NCBI GenBank assembly: GCA_013289585.1
Contig: JABCZR010000021.1
Coordinates: forward strand, 1-64,000
From: Acidobacteriota bacterium
Lineage (GTDB): Bacteria > Acidobacteriota > Terriglobia > Acidiferrales > UBA7541
DNA length: 64,000 bases
Direction: 5' to 3'
Position 1 is the first letter of the stretch, and every line of letters starts with the position of its first letter. Positions 8,485 through 16,826 of the stretch are shown piece by piece. Under the pieces are notes generated by a model. The model was not told the DNA's origin. It made no database searches and was given only the letters and a program-made list of their open reading frames with translations. Both the position numbers and the translations under genes were made by a program.

Positions 8485-10284
8485 ATGGACAACAAACAGA
8501 TCGCTCGCATCCTGCGCGAGACCGCGCAACTCCTGGAAATCGACGGCGCCATCATCGGCCGGTACCGCAGCTACGAGAAGGCCGCGGAACTGATCGACGG
8601 CCTGCCGGATTCCATCGAGGAGATGGTAAAAGATCCGAAGAAATTGAAGGAACTCCCGGGGATCGGCGACGGGATGGCCGCGCATTTGGCGGAAATCGTG
8701 GAGACCGGCGATTACGCGCTACGCAAAAAACTGCTGAAGAAATATCCGGCGACGCTTCTCGATGTGCTGCAACTGCAGTCGCTGGGGCCGAAGAAAGTGG
8801 CGTTTCTTTGGTCGAACTTCAAGGCCGGCACGGTGGCGGACGTCGAGCGCATCGCCAAAGAAGGAAAGCTGCGCGATTTGCCGGGGTTCGGCGAAAAAAG
8901 CGAACAGAACATATTGAAAGCCGTGGAGGTCTTCAAGAAATCTTCCGGGCGTTTTCACATTGACGTCGCGGAAGATGCGGCGATGGCGATCGTCGCGCAC
9001 ATCAAGAAAGCCGGAAAAGCCGTCCATGACGTCACGCCCGCGGGATCGCTGCGGCGCGGCAAGGAAACGGTCGGCGACCTCGATTTGCTGGTTACTCTGG
9101 CCGATGGCCACACTTCGCAAAAACATGTCGACGCTCTGGCCAAACATATTCTGGAGTTTCCGGGGATCGACCAGACCCTGGCGCACGGAGAAAACAAGGT
9201 CAGCTTTACGCTGCAAAACGGTCTGCAAGTCGATGTTCGTTTGCTGGAGAAAGAAAACTTCGGCGCGGCGCTTCTTTATTTTACGGGTTCGAAAGAGCAC
9301 AACGTGACGCTGCGCGGCCGCGCGAACGACATGGGCTACACGCTGAACGAATACGCGCTGGCCACTCTGAAAGCCGAAAAGCGCGTCGCCGGCCGCACCG
9401 AAGAAGAGATTTATTCGAAGCTGAAGCTGGACTTCATCCCGCCCGAACTCCGCGAAAACGCCGGGGAAATCGCCGCGGCGGAACACCACAAGCTTCCTCA
9501 TCTGATCACGCTCGCGGGTATGAAGGGCGACCTGCAGATGCACAGCACCGCCAGCGATGGAAAAAACTCCATCGAAGAAATGGCCGAAGCCGCGAGGCAG
9601 CTCGGCCACCAATACATCGCCATTACGGATCATTCGAAAGCCGTCACGGTAGCCAACGGCCTCGACGAAAAGCGCATGGCCGCGCATATCAAGAAAATCC
9701 ACGCCGCAAACGACAAACGCCTGGGCATTCGGCTGCTGGCGGGCGCCGAAGTGGACATCCTGAAAGACGGCTCGCTCGACTATTCCGACGAAATCCTTGC
9801 GCAACTTGAAGTGGTGGTGTGCTCAGTCCATTCCTATTTCAATCTTGACCGCGCTGAAATGACCGAGCGCATGCTCGCCGCCATCGAAAATCCTTACACC
9901 CAGATCATCGCCCACCCCACTGGACGGCTTCTGCTGCGCCGCGACCCCATCGACTACGATATGGAGAAGATTTTGGAAGCTTGCGCGAAAAACGGCGTCG
10001 CCATGGAGTGCAACTCTTACCCCGACCGCCTCGACCTGAAGGATGTGTATTTGCGGATGTGCAAGGATCGCGGAGTCAAGGTCGTCATCTCCACAGATTC
10101 ACATAGCGCCGCCAATCTCTCCTTTATCCGGTATGGGGTAACCATGGCCCGGCGCGGCTGGCTGGAGAAGCACGACGTCATCAATACCTTGCCCACGGAG
10201 CAGTTCCTGGCTGCCCTACGTCCCAAGCCCGGCGCGGCAAAGTTGAGATCCGTAACTTCCAAAAAGGCTGCCGCGCGGCGGTGA
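8485..10284 (+). CDS. polX: Family X DNA polymerase with C-terminal PHP phosphoesterase domain
   Basis: 599 residues, the usual length for bacterial PolX. The N-terminal part contains helix-hairpin-helix DNA-binding segments (KELPGIGDGMAAHLAEIV, RDLPGFGEKSEQNIL). The polymerase X nucleotidyltransferase core follows (about 170-330), with catalytic Asp residues in ETVGDLDLLVTLADG and VDVRLL. The C-terminal PHP domain (about 345-575) has its metal ligands in LQMHSTASDG, YIAITDHSKA, GAEVDIL, VVCSVHSYF, IIAHPTGR and STDSHS. Known relatives fill short gaps and have 3'-5' exonuclease or AP-endonuclease activity in base excision repair. It stands alone between a terminated gene and a region of tiny genes. 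Confidence 0.95.
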   Translation: MDNKQIARILRETAQLLEIDGAIIGRYRSYEKAAELIDGLPDSIEEMVKDPKKLKELPGIGDGMAAHLAEIVETGDYALRKKLLKKYPATLLDVLQLQSLGPKKVAFLWSNFKAGTVADVERIAKEGKLRDLPGFGEKSEQNILKAVEVFKKSSGRFHIDVAEDAAMAIVAHIKKAGKAVHDVTPAGSLRRGKETVGDLDLLVTLADGHTSQKHVDALAKHILEFPGIDQTLAHGENKVSFTLQNGLQVDVRLLEKENFGAALLYFTGSKEHNVTLRGRANDMGYTLNEYALATLKAEKRVAGRTEEEIYSKLKLDFIPPELRENAGEIAAAEHHKLPHLITLAGMKGDLQMHSTASDGKNSIEEMAEAARQLGHQYIAITDHSKAVTVANGLDEKRMAAHIKKIHAANDKRLGIRLLAGAEVDILKDGSLDYSDEILAQLEVVVCSVHSYFNLDRAEMTERMLAAIENPYTQIIAHPTGRLLLRRDPIDYDMEKILEACAKNGVAMECNSYPDRLDLKDVYLRMCKDRGVKVVISTDSHSAANLSFIRYGVTMARRGWLEKHDVINTLPTEQFLAALRPKPGAAKLRSVTSKKAAARR

Positions 10285-10410
10285 AATGGAGATTGAGGGA
10301 GATCTGGGCGGCACTTCGCAAGCCGTTGGTTGGCTCACAAAACTCGTGGTCGGCTGGACTGGGGGGAATAGAAATTGGTTCATCAGTTTGAAACAGAGTG
10401 AGCGGGAGCG

Positions 10411-10706
10411 ATGCGCCAGAAAAATAGACCCGAAGAGACCTCAACGCGGGCACTCGGTGAGCCCGAAGCAATTGACCCCGCTGTGAAAGAGGTAATGGAC
10501 GAGCACACGCGGTTGGTGAGCGGGCGCGGCCCCAGCGCCGCCAAAGAAGCGCAGAAGAAGCGGGCACTGGTAAAGGCTGCGCGCTGAGGGCGATCGAAAC
10601 CAGGGATGAGAGGGCGTTTAGCGAGCAGTTGAGGCGCGCCGGGGTGAAGGACGGATCCCCCGAGTGGAAGAAAGCTTGGGAGATTTACCGCTCGGCTTGC
10701 GGCTAG
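10411..10706 (+). pseudogene. Small gene, apparently frameshifted, of unknown function
   Basis: An ATG at 10411 with GGGAG just upstream opens a 58-codon frame ending at 10587 (MRQKNRPEETSTRALGEPEA ... SGRGPSAAKEAQKKRALVKAA). From about 10578 another frame continues smoothly to a TAG at 10704-10706, reading ALRAIETRDERAFSEQLRRA and later PEWKKAWEIYRSACG. Both halves have the same Lys/Arg/Glu/Ala-rich helical character, which suggests a single protein of about 98 residues broken by a one-base frameshift near 10575-10584. A true 58-residue protein or a programmed frameshift is also possible. No family recognised. Confidence 0.45.
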
Positions 10707-10715
10707 ATTTGCCGG

Positions 10716-10835
10716 CTATTTTTGTATTTGTTGAAGCCGTTTTTGTTGTTCGTCCTGGGGAAATTGTTGGAGAGAGGCATACATGATGGCCGCAATTTCC
10801 CGGGCAGCCTTCTTCTGTTTAGTTTGGGCGCTCAT
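10716..10835 (-). CDS. Possible 39-residue charged small protein
   Basis: A minus-strand ATG at 10835 opens MSAQTKQKKAAREIAAIMYA and ends QQKRLQQIQK. It is strongly helical and Gln/Lys-rich, with no membrane segment. The ribosome-binding site is weak. It converges with the frameshifted small gene ending at 10706. Amino-acid composition is the main support, so confidence is low. Confidence 0.35.
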   Translation of the reverse strand: MSAQTKQKKAAREIAAIMYASLQQFPQDEQQKRLQQIQK

Positions 10836-11008
10836 GTCTCTACCAGTGGTAGTTTACCAGCAACGGTGCGCATTGCTCAAGGCATTCAAATGGTTACAGC
10901 GCTAGAATGAGGGCACCTCCTCACCCCATTCATGGTGGGGAACATTTCGACCCGCGATGTCGTATCTAGTCTCAGAATGCGATATTTGTATTACGGAGGC
11001 TTTTATCC

Positions 11009-11941
11009 ATGACTCTACTCCCCTACCGTTTCACCGGCCTTCGACTGGGAATGGCCTGTGCGGCCCTTTTGACGCTGGCAGCAACCGCGCCGCGGGCAAA
11101 GGCCGAGGAAGTGGTGAAGTCCTACGTGGTGTCGGGGCGGGCCAACGTGCGTGTGGATACCAATGACGGCAGCGTGCGCGTTACCACGGGGGACACCAAG
11201 CAGGTCGAATTTCGCGTGGAGTACCAGGGCTACGAACTGGGCAAGAGCCTGCGAGTGGACTCGCGACAGGACGGCGATAAGGTCGAGTTGACGGCGCGGA
11301 TTACCGGGCATTGGGGCTTCTCCTGGGGCAAGAACAGCCAGAAATTGCATATCGAAGTGCGGATGCCCCGCGAGGCTGACCTGCAGGTGGAAACGGGCGA
11401 TGGATCGGTGCAGGCCGATTCCATCAACGGGAAAGTGAATGTCCACACGGGCGACGGGTCGGTGAAAGCTAATTCTCTCAATGGGCAGATTGATCTGCAC
11501 ACCAACGACGGCAGCATCAGCGTGGATACGTTAAAGGGCGACATCCGCTTGAGGACGGGCGATGGGTCGATTGAGGCGCGGGACCTGGATGGCAAGGTCG
11601 AAGCCGACTCGGGAGACGGCCACATTCGAATCGTGGGGCGCTTCGATGCGTTGAGCGTAAAAACGGGGGACGGCAGCGTGGACACGCGCGTCTTGCCTGG
11701 CTCGAAGATGGCGACGAGCTGGTCCGTTCGAACCGGGGACGGCAGCGTGGATATCGTGCTCCCCGCTGATTTCCAGGCCAACATTGAAGCGACGACGGGC
11801 GACGGGCACATCAGCCTGGGAATTCCCGTTACGGTGGAAGGCACTTTCAGCAAATCCGAGATTCGAGGCAAGATGAATGGCGGGGGCCAGCCACTGACGA
11901 TTCATACTGGTGACGGCTCAATCCGGTTGAGCAAGAGCTGA
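11009..11941 (+). CDS. Exported DUF4097-family beta-repeat protein
   Basis: 310 residues; CGGAGGC lies 9 bases before the ATG. A signal peptide covers about residues 1-31 (ending APRAKA). The mature protein is a series of about 20-residue strand repeats, each carrying a GDGS/GDGH/NDGS turn (for example VETGDGSVQADS, VHTGDGSVKANS, LRTGDGSIEARD), as expected for a DUF4097 putative adhesin beta-solenoid. Function is unknown; these proteins are often found near envelope-stress regulators. It precedes a LytS/LytTR pair by about 400 bases and may be sensed or controlled by it. Confidence 0.75.
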   Translation: MTLLPYRFTGLRLGMACAALLTLAATAPRAKAEEVVKSYVVSGRANVRVDTNDGSVRVTTGDTKQVEFRVEYQGYELGKSLRVDSRQDGDKVELTARITGHWGFSWGKNSQKLHIEVRMPREADLQVETGDGSVQADSINGKVNVHTGDGSVKANSLNGQIDLHTNDGSISVDTLKGDIRLRTGDGSIEARDLDGKVEADSGDGHIRIVGRFDALSVKTGDGSVDTRVLPGSKMATSWSVRTGDGSVDIVLPADFQANIEATTGDGHISLGIPVTVEGTFSKSEIRGKMNGGGQPLTIHTGDGSIRLSKS

Positions 11942-12141
11942 AAATCACTCCTATAAAGTCCAAGAAGTCTGGGTACTGAGCACTTAGTTTTAGTACCTGT
12001 CTGTCGTGCAAAGCGGCGCACAATTGTCCGCATTTGGCGACCATTCTGCATATTCGTTTTTGCATAACTCTTTGAAAATAAAGGCTGTTGTCTTTGGCCG
12101 TCCGCCTGCAACTCTCCAGCCCGAATCTTCAGGAGAGGGTC

Positions 12142-12234
12142 GTGATTGTTTACGCTCTGGTTGGAGCAATTGTGCTGCTGGTGGCGGTAACCATGATCAG
12201 CTCGTTGGATACATCCGGCCGGCGACGGCAGTGA
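12142..12234 (+). CDS. 30-residue single-pass membrane miniprotein
   Basis: A GTG at 12142 is preceded by AGGAGAGG at 12131-12138. The peptide is a hydrophobic helix (VIVYALVGAIVLLVAVTMIS) followed by a short tail with three Arg (SGRRRQ), a typical single transmembrane segment with a positive cytoplasmic end. It lies about 107 bases before a LytS-type kinase gene on the same strand. Tiny membrane proteins often tune sensor kinases or transporters; any such role here is inference. Confidence 0.5.
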   Translation: MIVYALVGAIVLLVAVTMISSLDTSGRRRQ

Positions 12235-12341
12235 TTTGCTCGTAGCTACCGGGCTTTGCAATTTTTGTCGCCCATTCGAATCGTCTGGCCTTCCCGCACG
12301 CGCTGCTGTTGGCGCATAATCTTCCTCGAGACATTCCTGCA

Positions 12342-13481
12342 ATGACGACTGTTCTTTCCATCGCGAAACCGCCGCGGCTGTCCCGCGTTCGCGTATGGAC
12401 CATCCTGTTCCTCATCTATACGGGAATCTGTGTCAGTGCCGTGGAGTACAGATACCTGGACGATCTTTCCCGGCAGCGCGCGGGGACGTTTGGGACTCGG
12501 CTTCTGGAAGAGAGCACCGGCGTTTATTCGGTATTCCTGCTGCTTCCGTTTGTACTTCTTTTTGCGCGCTACTATCTGTTCGAATGCGTGGGATGGTTGC
12601 GTCGCGTCGCGTTGCACATTTCGGGCGCGATCGTTTTTTCTTTTCTGCACACTACGTTGATGGCGGTCAGCCGGCAGATCCTGGCCCCACCGCTGGGGAT
12701 GGGGCCGTACGACTACGGCATCATGACCTACCGGTATGCTATGGAGTTCTCGAACGACTTCGTGGGCTACACGGTGATCGTGCTGGCTTACTACGCGTTC
12801 GAACGGTACCGACTGTCGCAGGCGGAAAAACTGGCGGCGGCTGAACTGCAGACAAAACTGGCCCAGGCGCAACTGGAGAACCTGCGGCTACAATTGCAAC
12901 CGCATTTTCTATTCAACACGCTGAACACGATATCCGCGGTGATGTACGAGGACGTGCGCGCGGCCGATGCGATGATCACGCAACTGAGCGAATTGCTACG
13001 GCTAACGCTGCGCGCATCGCGCGCGCATGAGATCCCGCTTTCGGAAGAGCTGGAGATCACGCGGCTGTACATGGACCTGATGCAGAAGCGCTTCGAAAAG
13101 AAACTGCACGTGACGTATTCGATCGATCCGTCGTTGAGCAATTCGCTGGTGCCTCAGCTCATCCTGCAGCCGCTGCTGGAAAACTCGCTGCGGCATGGAA
13201 TGAAGTCCGGAGCTGCGGCCATGGAGCTGTCGGTCTCCGCGCAGCGGGAAAACGGCAGCCTGATTCTGCAGGTCCTCGACACTGGCGCCGGCCTTGGGGA
13301 GCTGGATTCTTCCAGCGTGTTTGGAAGAGGAGTGGGGCTTTCGAATATTCGCGACCGGCTGGCGCAACTTTACGGCGACGGGCAGCAGTTTTCGATTGTT
13401 AACCGGCCTACCGGCGGCGCGGAAGTGACATTGCGCGTCCCACTGCATCATTCGAATCAACCGTCACAAGCCGTCGAATGA
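12342..13481 (+). CDS. LytS-type sensor histidine kinase
   Basis: 379 residues from the ATG at 12342; a TTG 33 bases upstream is less likely. Four hydrophobic segments occupy about 20-180 (ILFLIYTGICVSAVEY, VFLLLPFVLLFARYYLF, ALHISGAIVFSFLHTTLMAV, FVGYTVIVLAYYAF). A coiled coil of Ala/Leu/Gln leads into the His_kinase box LRLQLQPHFLFNTLNTIS, which holds the phospho-His. The HATPase domain follows (LILQPLLENSLRHG, then GRGVGLSNIRDRLAQLYG). It senses an unknown envelope signal and should phosphorylate the overlapping downstream LytTR regulator. Confidence 0.9.
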   Translation: MTTVLSIAKPPRLSRVRVWTILFLIYTGICVSAVEYRYLDDLSRQRAGTFGTRLLEESTGVYSVFLLLPFVLLFARYYLFECVGWLRRVALHISGAIVFSFLHTTLMAVSRQILAPPLGMGPYDYGIMTYRYAMEFSNDFVGYTVIVLAYYAFERYRLSQAEKLAAAELQTKLAQAQLENLRLQLQPHFLFNTLNTISAVMYEDVRAADAMITQLSELLRLTLRASRAHEIPLSEELEITRLYMDLMQKRFEKKLHVTYSIDPSLSNSLVPQLILQPLLENSLRHGMKSGAAAMELSVSAQRENGSLILQVLDTGAGLGELDSSSVFGRGVGLSNIRDRLAQLYGDGQQFSIVNRPTGGAEVTLRVPLHHSNQPSQAVE

Positions 13482-14257
13482 GCCTGAAGCCGCCACTTCG
13501 AGTCCTGGTAGTGGACGACGAAGCGCCTGCGCGCCGCAAAATTCTGCGCCTGCTGCGCGAGGAAGACAGCCTGGAGATCGCCGGCGAAGCAGAGAGCGGC
13601 GAGGCTGCGGTGGCGGCGATAAAAAAACACCGCCCCGACCTGGTTTTTCTGGATGTGCAGATGCCGGGGCTAGACGGGTTTGCGGTGATCCGAGCGCTCG
13701 ATTCCGCCAAGATTCCGCTGCCCCGCGTCATTTTTATCACCGCGCATGACCGGTTCGCTCTGCGGGCGTTCGAAGTACATGCGTTCGATTACCTTTTGAA
13801 ACCAGTCAGTGAACAGCGATTCCGCGAGGCGTTGCAGAGAGCCCGAGCGCAGCACGAGCAATCCACGGATGGTTTCTCTTCGCGGGTCCAGGCGATGCTC
13901 GAGCAACTGGAGCGCGAGAAAGCATTTCCGGAACGGATTCTGATTGAGGAGGATTCCCGCGCTATTTTCCTGGCGGTCAAGGAGATCGCCTGGGTGGAGG
14001 CAGACCGAAATTACGTGCTGCTGCACTGCGGGAAGAAAACGCACACCCTGCGGAGCACGCTGGATGCGCTGCAGAATACACTGAATCCAAAGCTATTCGT
14101 TCGCATCAATCGAGGAACGGTGGTACGGCTGGAGGCCATTCGGGAGATGCTGCCGTGGTTTCACGGGGAATACAAAGTGGTGCTGCATGACAATACGGAG
14201 CTGCGCTGGTCGCGGCGGTATGTCACGCAAAGACCGGAATTGCTTAAACTCCCATGA
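13478..14257 (+). CDS. LytTR-family response regulator paired with the LytS-like kinase
   Basis: 259 residues; the ATG overlaps the kinase stop codon (ATGA), so translation is coupled. Receiver domain: VLVVDDEAPARRKIL, phospho-Asp in LVFLDVQMPGLDG, Lys in YLLKPVSEQ. The C-terminal LytTR domain carries LFVRINRGTVVRLEAIREML and ends near VTQRPELLKLP. Together with the kinase it forms a complete two-component system. The DUF4097 gene upstream is a plausible target or signal module by position only. Confidence 0.92.
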   Translation: MSLKPPLRVLVVDDEAPARRKILRLLREEDSLEIAGEAESGEAAVAAIKKHRPDLVFLDVQMPGLDGFAVIRALDSAKIPLPRVIFITAHDRFALRAFEVHAFDYLLKPVSEQRFREALQRARAQHEQSTDGFSSRVQAMLEQLEREKAFPERILIEEDSRAIFLAVKEIAWVEADRNYVLLHCGKKTHTLRSTLDALQNTLNPKLFVRINRGTVVRLEAIREMLPWFHGEYKVVLHDNTELRWSRRYVTQRPELLKLP

Positions 14258-14315
14258 AGAGCAGTGAGTGGACCAGAAGGTACTGCCGGGAGGAAGTTTC
14301 GTAGAAGCGCCGAGG

Positions 14316-14510
14316 TCAGGGGTGCCGACGTGAGCGGTCCAAATCGCCGTCCCATTGGACTTTGCCGCGAAGACGGCGGATGGACATCTGCGCGCGCGTT
14401 TGAATGAGGAGCCGCAAGCCGGCTTCGACTGTAGCGCGCTTGGTGCGCGCCTTGGTGGAGTGCATAACTTTGCGCATCAAGCGGTCGTTGATCTCGATGT
14501 TGGTCCGCAT
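14316..14510 (-). CDS. Orphan VapB-type antitoxin
   Basis: 64 residues. The N-terminus MRTNIEINDRLMRKVM followed by KRATVEAGLRLLI matches the ribbon-helix-helix antitoxins of type II VapBC systems (AbrB-unlike VapB/DUF2191 class). In intact systems a vapC PIN-domain toxin gene follows directly. Here only about 58 bases separate the stop from the convergent LytTR gene, and no PIN domain is present, so the antitoxin is an orphan. It may be a remnant or act as a repressor or anti-addiction factor. Confidence 0.7.
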   Translation of the reverse strand: MRTNIEINDRLMRKVMHSTKARTKRATVEAGLRLLIQTRAQMSIRRLRGKVQWDGDLDRSRRHP

Positions 14511-14529
14511 CTCAGGTTCGTTCCCTATG

Positions 14530-14562
14530 TGTAGTATTCCTACAATCTTGTGTACCCGTCAA
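14530..14562 (-). promoter_or_regulatory. Promoter with overlapping palindrome for the antitoxin gene
   Basis: On the minus strand, TTGACG (14557-14562) and AATACT (14533-14538) are 18 bases apart and lie just upstream of the antitoxin ATG at 14510. The palindrome TGTAG-tattc-CTACA at 14530-14544 overlaps the -10 box, a fitting position for an autorepression operator of a VapB-type protein. Confidence 0.45.
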
Positions 14563-14668
14563 TCACAGGAACAGGCTGACGGTCACGGATTCCCGTTCGT
14601 CCCAGCGCCAGGCCCGTTCATCCCAAGTTCGTTGCGTGAGTCCCGATTTGTGAGGTATTCCTCAGCGC

Positions 14669-16579
14669 ATGAAAAACACAAGAATATCGTGCCCGCTTCG
14701 GTGGATGGTGATCGGATTCTTTTTTTTGTGGCTGGTCGCGCAGTCGCGTGGGCAAGCAAAGCCCGACGCGGGCTGGCCGAACTATGGCAGGGATGCCGGC
14801 GGCACGCGGTATTCTCCGGCGGCGCAAATTGACCGCGGCAATGTTACGCAACTGCAAGTCGCCTGGACCGCGCGGACCGGCGCATTCCCGCACGACGAAG
14901 AACTCGACCACAAAGCGGCGTTCGAAGCGACACCCATTCTGATCGATGGGAAGCTATTTCTCAGCACGCCGTTCGACCAGGTTATGGCTCTGAATCCGGA
15001 GACCGGCGCCAAGCTCTGGGAATTCGATCCCAAGCTGGAGCTGCCTTACGGGGCGTCGGAAGTGACTTCGCGGGGCGTGGCCGCGTGGCGCGAACCAGCC
15101 GCAAAGGCGGGGCAACCCTGCGTTTTGCGGATCTTCATCGGCACACTCGATGCGCGGTTGATTGCGCTTGACGGCGCGACTGGAAAACCGTGTGCAGACT
15201 TTGGGATCGCCGGCGAAGTGGACCTTACAAATAGCGTAAGGCTGCGCGATCCCGGCGACTATCAGGTGACTTCGGCTCCCGCGATTTATAAAGACCTGGT
15301 CATCACCGGCTCTTCGATGGGCGACAATCGGGCGGTCACCGTGGAGCGCGGCATTGTTCGAGCGTTCGACGTTCGAACCGGAAAGCTCCGATGGACGTGG
15401 GATCCGATTGCGCCGTGGGCGTATCAGACGACGCCGCGTACCGGCGCAGGCAATGCCTGGTCTACGCTTTCCGTCGATACTGACCGCGATCAGGTTTTCG
15501 TTCCGACGGGAAGCGCCAGTCCCGATTACTATGGCGGGATTCGAAAGGGCGACAATAAGTGGGCCAATTCCGTGGTGGCGTTGCGCGCCAGCACAGGGGA
15601 ATTTGTCTGGGGCTTCCAGGTGGTGCATCACGATTTGTGGGATTACGACGTGGCTTCGCAACCCACGCTGTTTGCCTGGAAGGACGGTACGCCGGCGATC
15701 GCCATCACCACGAAAATGGGCCGCGTTTTCATTCTGAACCGCTTGACTGGTGCTCCGCTGCTTCCGATTGAGGAGCGTCCCGTGCTGAAGACCGACATTC
15801 CGGGGGAAGAGTCCTGGCCGACGCAGCCGGCGTCGACAATCTCCGTGGTTCCGGAAAAATTGACGCCCGAGAATGCCTGGGGCAAGGACGAGCAGGAGCG
15901 GCAGTGGTGCGTGGACAAGATGAAAGCGGCACGGTGGGGAGACATTTATACGCCACCCAGCTTACAGGGCACGCTGGTATATCCCAGCAACGTGGGCGGC
16001 GTGAACTGGGGAAGCGCCGCATATGATGCCCAGCGTCATTTGCTGTTCATGGACACTAACCGGCTGCCGATGTTCGTGAAGCTTATACCGCAAGCGGAGC
16101 TGGCAGATGCGCGCAAGAACGCCAGCGATTCCGACCGGCTGCACGGCGAATTCGCGCGGCAAACGGGTGCGCCTTTCGCAATGTTTCGAACGCCGCTGCT
16201 ATCGCCGAGCGGTCTCCCGTGCAATGCGCCGCCGTGGGGCACGGTTGCCGCCGTTGATCTGTTCTCCGGGAAAAAAGTCTGGGATGTGCCTCTGGGAACT
16301 TTCATCCCGGGAATGAATACGGGAACGGTTACTCTGGGAGGGCCCATGGTGACGGCGGGCGGTTTGGTATTCACTGCGGCGGCCATGGACAACTATTTGC
16401 GCGCATTCGACTCCGATTCCGGGAAAGAATTGTGGAAATACGAGTTGCCTGCAGGCGGCCAGGCTACACCGATGACGTACAGCATTAAGGGCAAACAATA
16501 TCTGGTGATCGCGGCGGGAGGCCACGGCAAATTGGGCACCAAGCAAGGCGACTACGTGGTTGCGTTCGTGTTGCCGTGA
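14669..16579 (+). CDS. Periplasmic PQQ-dependent dehydrogenase
   Basis: 636 residues with a signal peptide (WMVIGFFFLWLVAQSRGQA). The mature part is an eight-bladed quinoprotein propeller, starting WPNYGRDAGGTRYSPAAQI and containing the propeller repeats LQVAWTARTG, TGAKLWEFDPKLELPYG, GKLRWTWDPIAPW, FQVVHHDLWDYDVASQPTLF and GKELWKYELPAGGQATPMTY. There is no N-terminal membrane domain as in E. coli Gcd and no CxxCH haem motif, so electrons must pass to a separate acceptor. The substrate (sugar or alcohol) cannot be read from the sequence. A PqqA-like peptide gene follows 53 bases downstream. Confidence 0.9.
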   Translation: MKNTRISCPLRWMVIGFFFLWLVAQSRGQAKPDAGWPNYGRDAGGTRYSPAAQIDRGNVTQLQVAWTARTGAFPHDEELDHKAAFEATPILIDGKLFLSTPFDQVMALNPETGAKLWEFDPKLELPYGASEVTSRGVAAWREPAAKAGQPCVLRIFIGTLDARLIALDGATGKPCADFGIAGEVDLTNSVRLRDPGDYQVTSAPAIYKDLVITGSSMGDNRAVTVERGIVRAFDVRTGKLRWTWDPIAPWAYQTTPRTGAGNAWSTLSVDTDRDQVFVPTGSASPDYYGGIRKGDNKWANSVVALRASTGEFVWGFQVVHHDLWDYDVASQPTLFAWKDGTPAIAITTKMGRVFILNRLTGAPLLPIEERPVLKTDIPGEESWPTQPASTISVVPEKLTPENAWGKDEQERQWCVDKMKAARWGDIYTPPSLQGTLVYPSNVGGVNWGSAAYDAQRHLLFMDTNRLPMFVKLIPQAELADARKNASDSDRLHGEFARQTGAPFAMFRTPLLSPSGLPCNAPPWGTVAAVDLFSGKKVWDVPLGTFIPGMNTGTVTLGGPMVTAGGLVFTAAAMDNYLRAFDSDSGKELWKYELPAGGQATPMTYSIKGKQYLVIAAGGHGKLGTKQGDYVVAFVLP

Positions 16580-16632
16580 GCGCCGCGAAGTTGAAAACAA
16601 GTTGGGAACGAAGATTAGTCGGGAGGAATGCA

Positions 16633-16743
16633 ATGGAATGGGAAAAACCGGAATCCACGGAAATATCACTGGCGTGCGAAATCAGCGGTTACGCGAATGC
16701 GGAATTGCCCGCGCCGAGCGGCACGGGTGATCTTCCAAGCTAA
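16633..16743 (+). CDS. pqqA: PqqA-like precursor peptide of pyrroloquinoline quinone
   Basis: 36 residues, with GGGAGGA five bases before the ATG. The peptide starts MEWEKPESTEISLACEISGY and holds the PqqA hallmark Glu-x3-Tyr (E16-I-S-G-Y20) followed by ANAEL. In PQQ synthesis the Glu and Tyr side chains of this motif are cross-linked by the radical-SAM enzyme PqqE. It sits directly downstream of a PQQ-dependent dehydrogenase, which strongly supports the call. No pqqB, C, D or E is present in the window, so the maturation genes must be elsewhere. Confidence 0.75.
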   Translation: MEWEKPESTEISLACEISGYANAELPAPSGTGDLPS

Positions 16744-16826
16744 GTCCGCGCGGGCATTCGAAAGCAGTTCTTCGGAGGCGTGCTAAGGTACAATTCACGG
16801 TCAGCTTACATCTGCTGAACGAGAAA

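Noticed and set aside
8719-9804. 361-codon minus-strand frame opposite polX
   Set aside because: It is a shadow of the GC-rich polX reading frame, which has clear catalytic motifs; the minus frame shows no domain.
11902-12342. 146-codon minus-strand frame between DUF4097 and the LytS-like gene
   Set aside because: Overlaps the DUF4097 end and the better supported miniprotein on the plus strand; no start signal or domain.
14258-14315. Hidden VapC toxin fragment after the antitoxin
   Set aside because: Only 58 bases remain before the convergent gene and no PIN-domain residues are readable in any frame.
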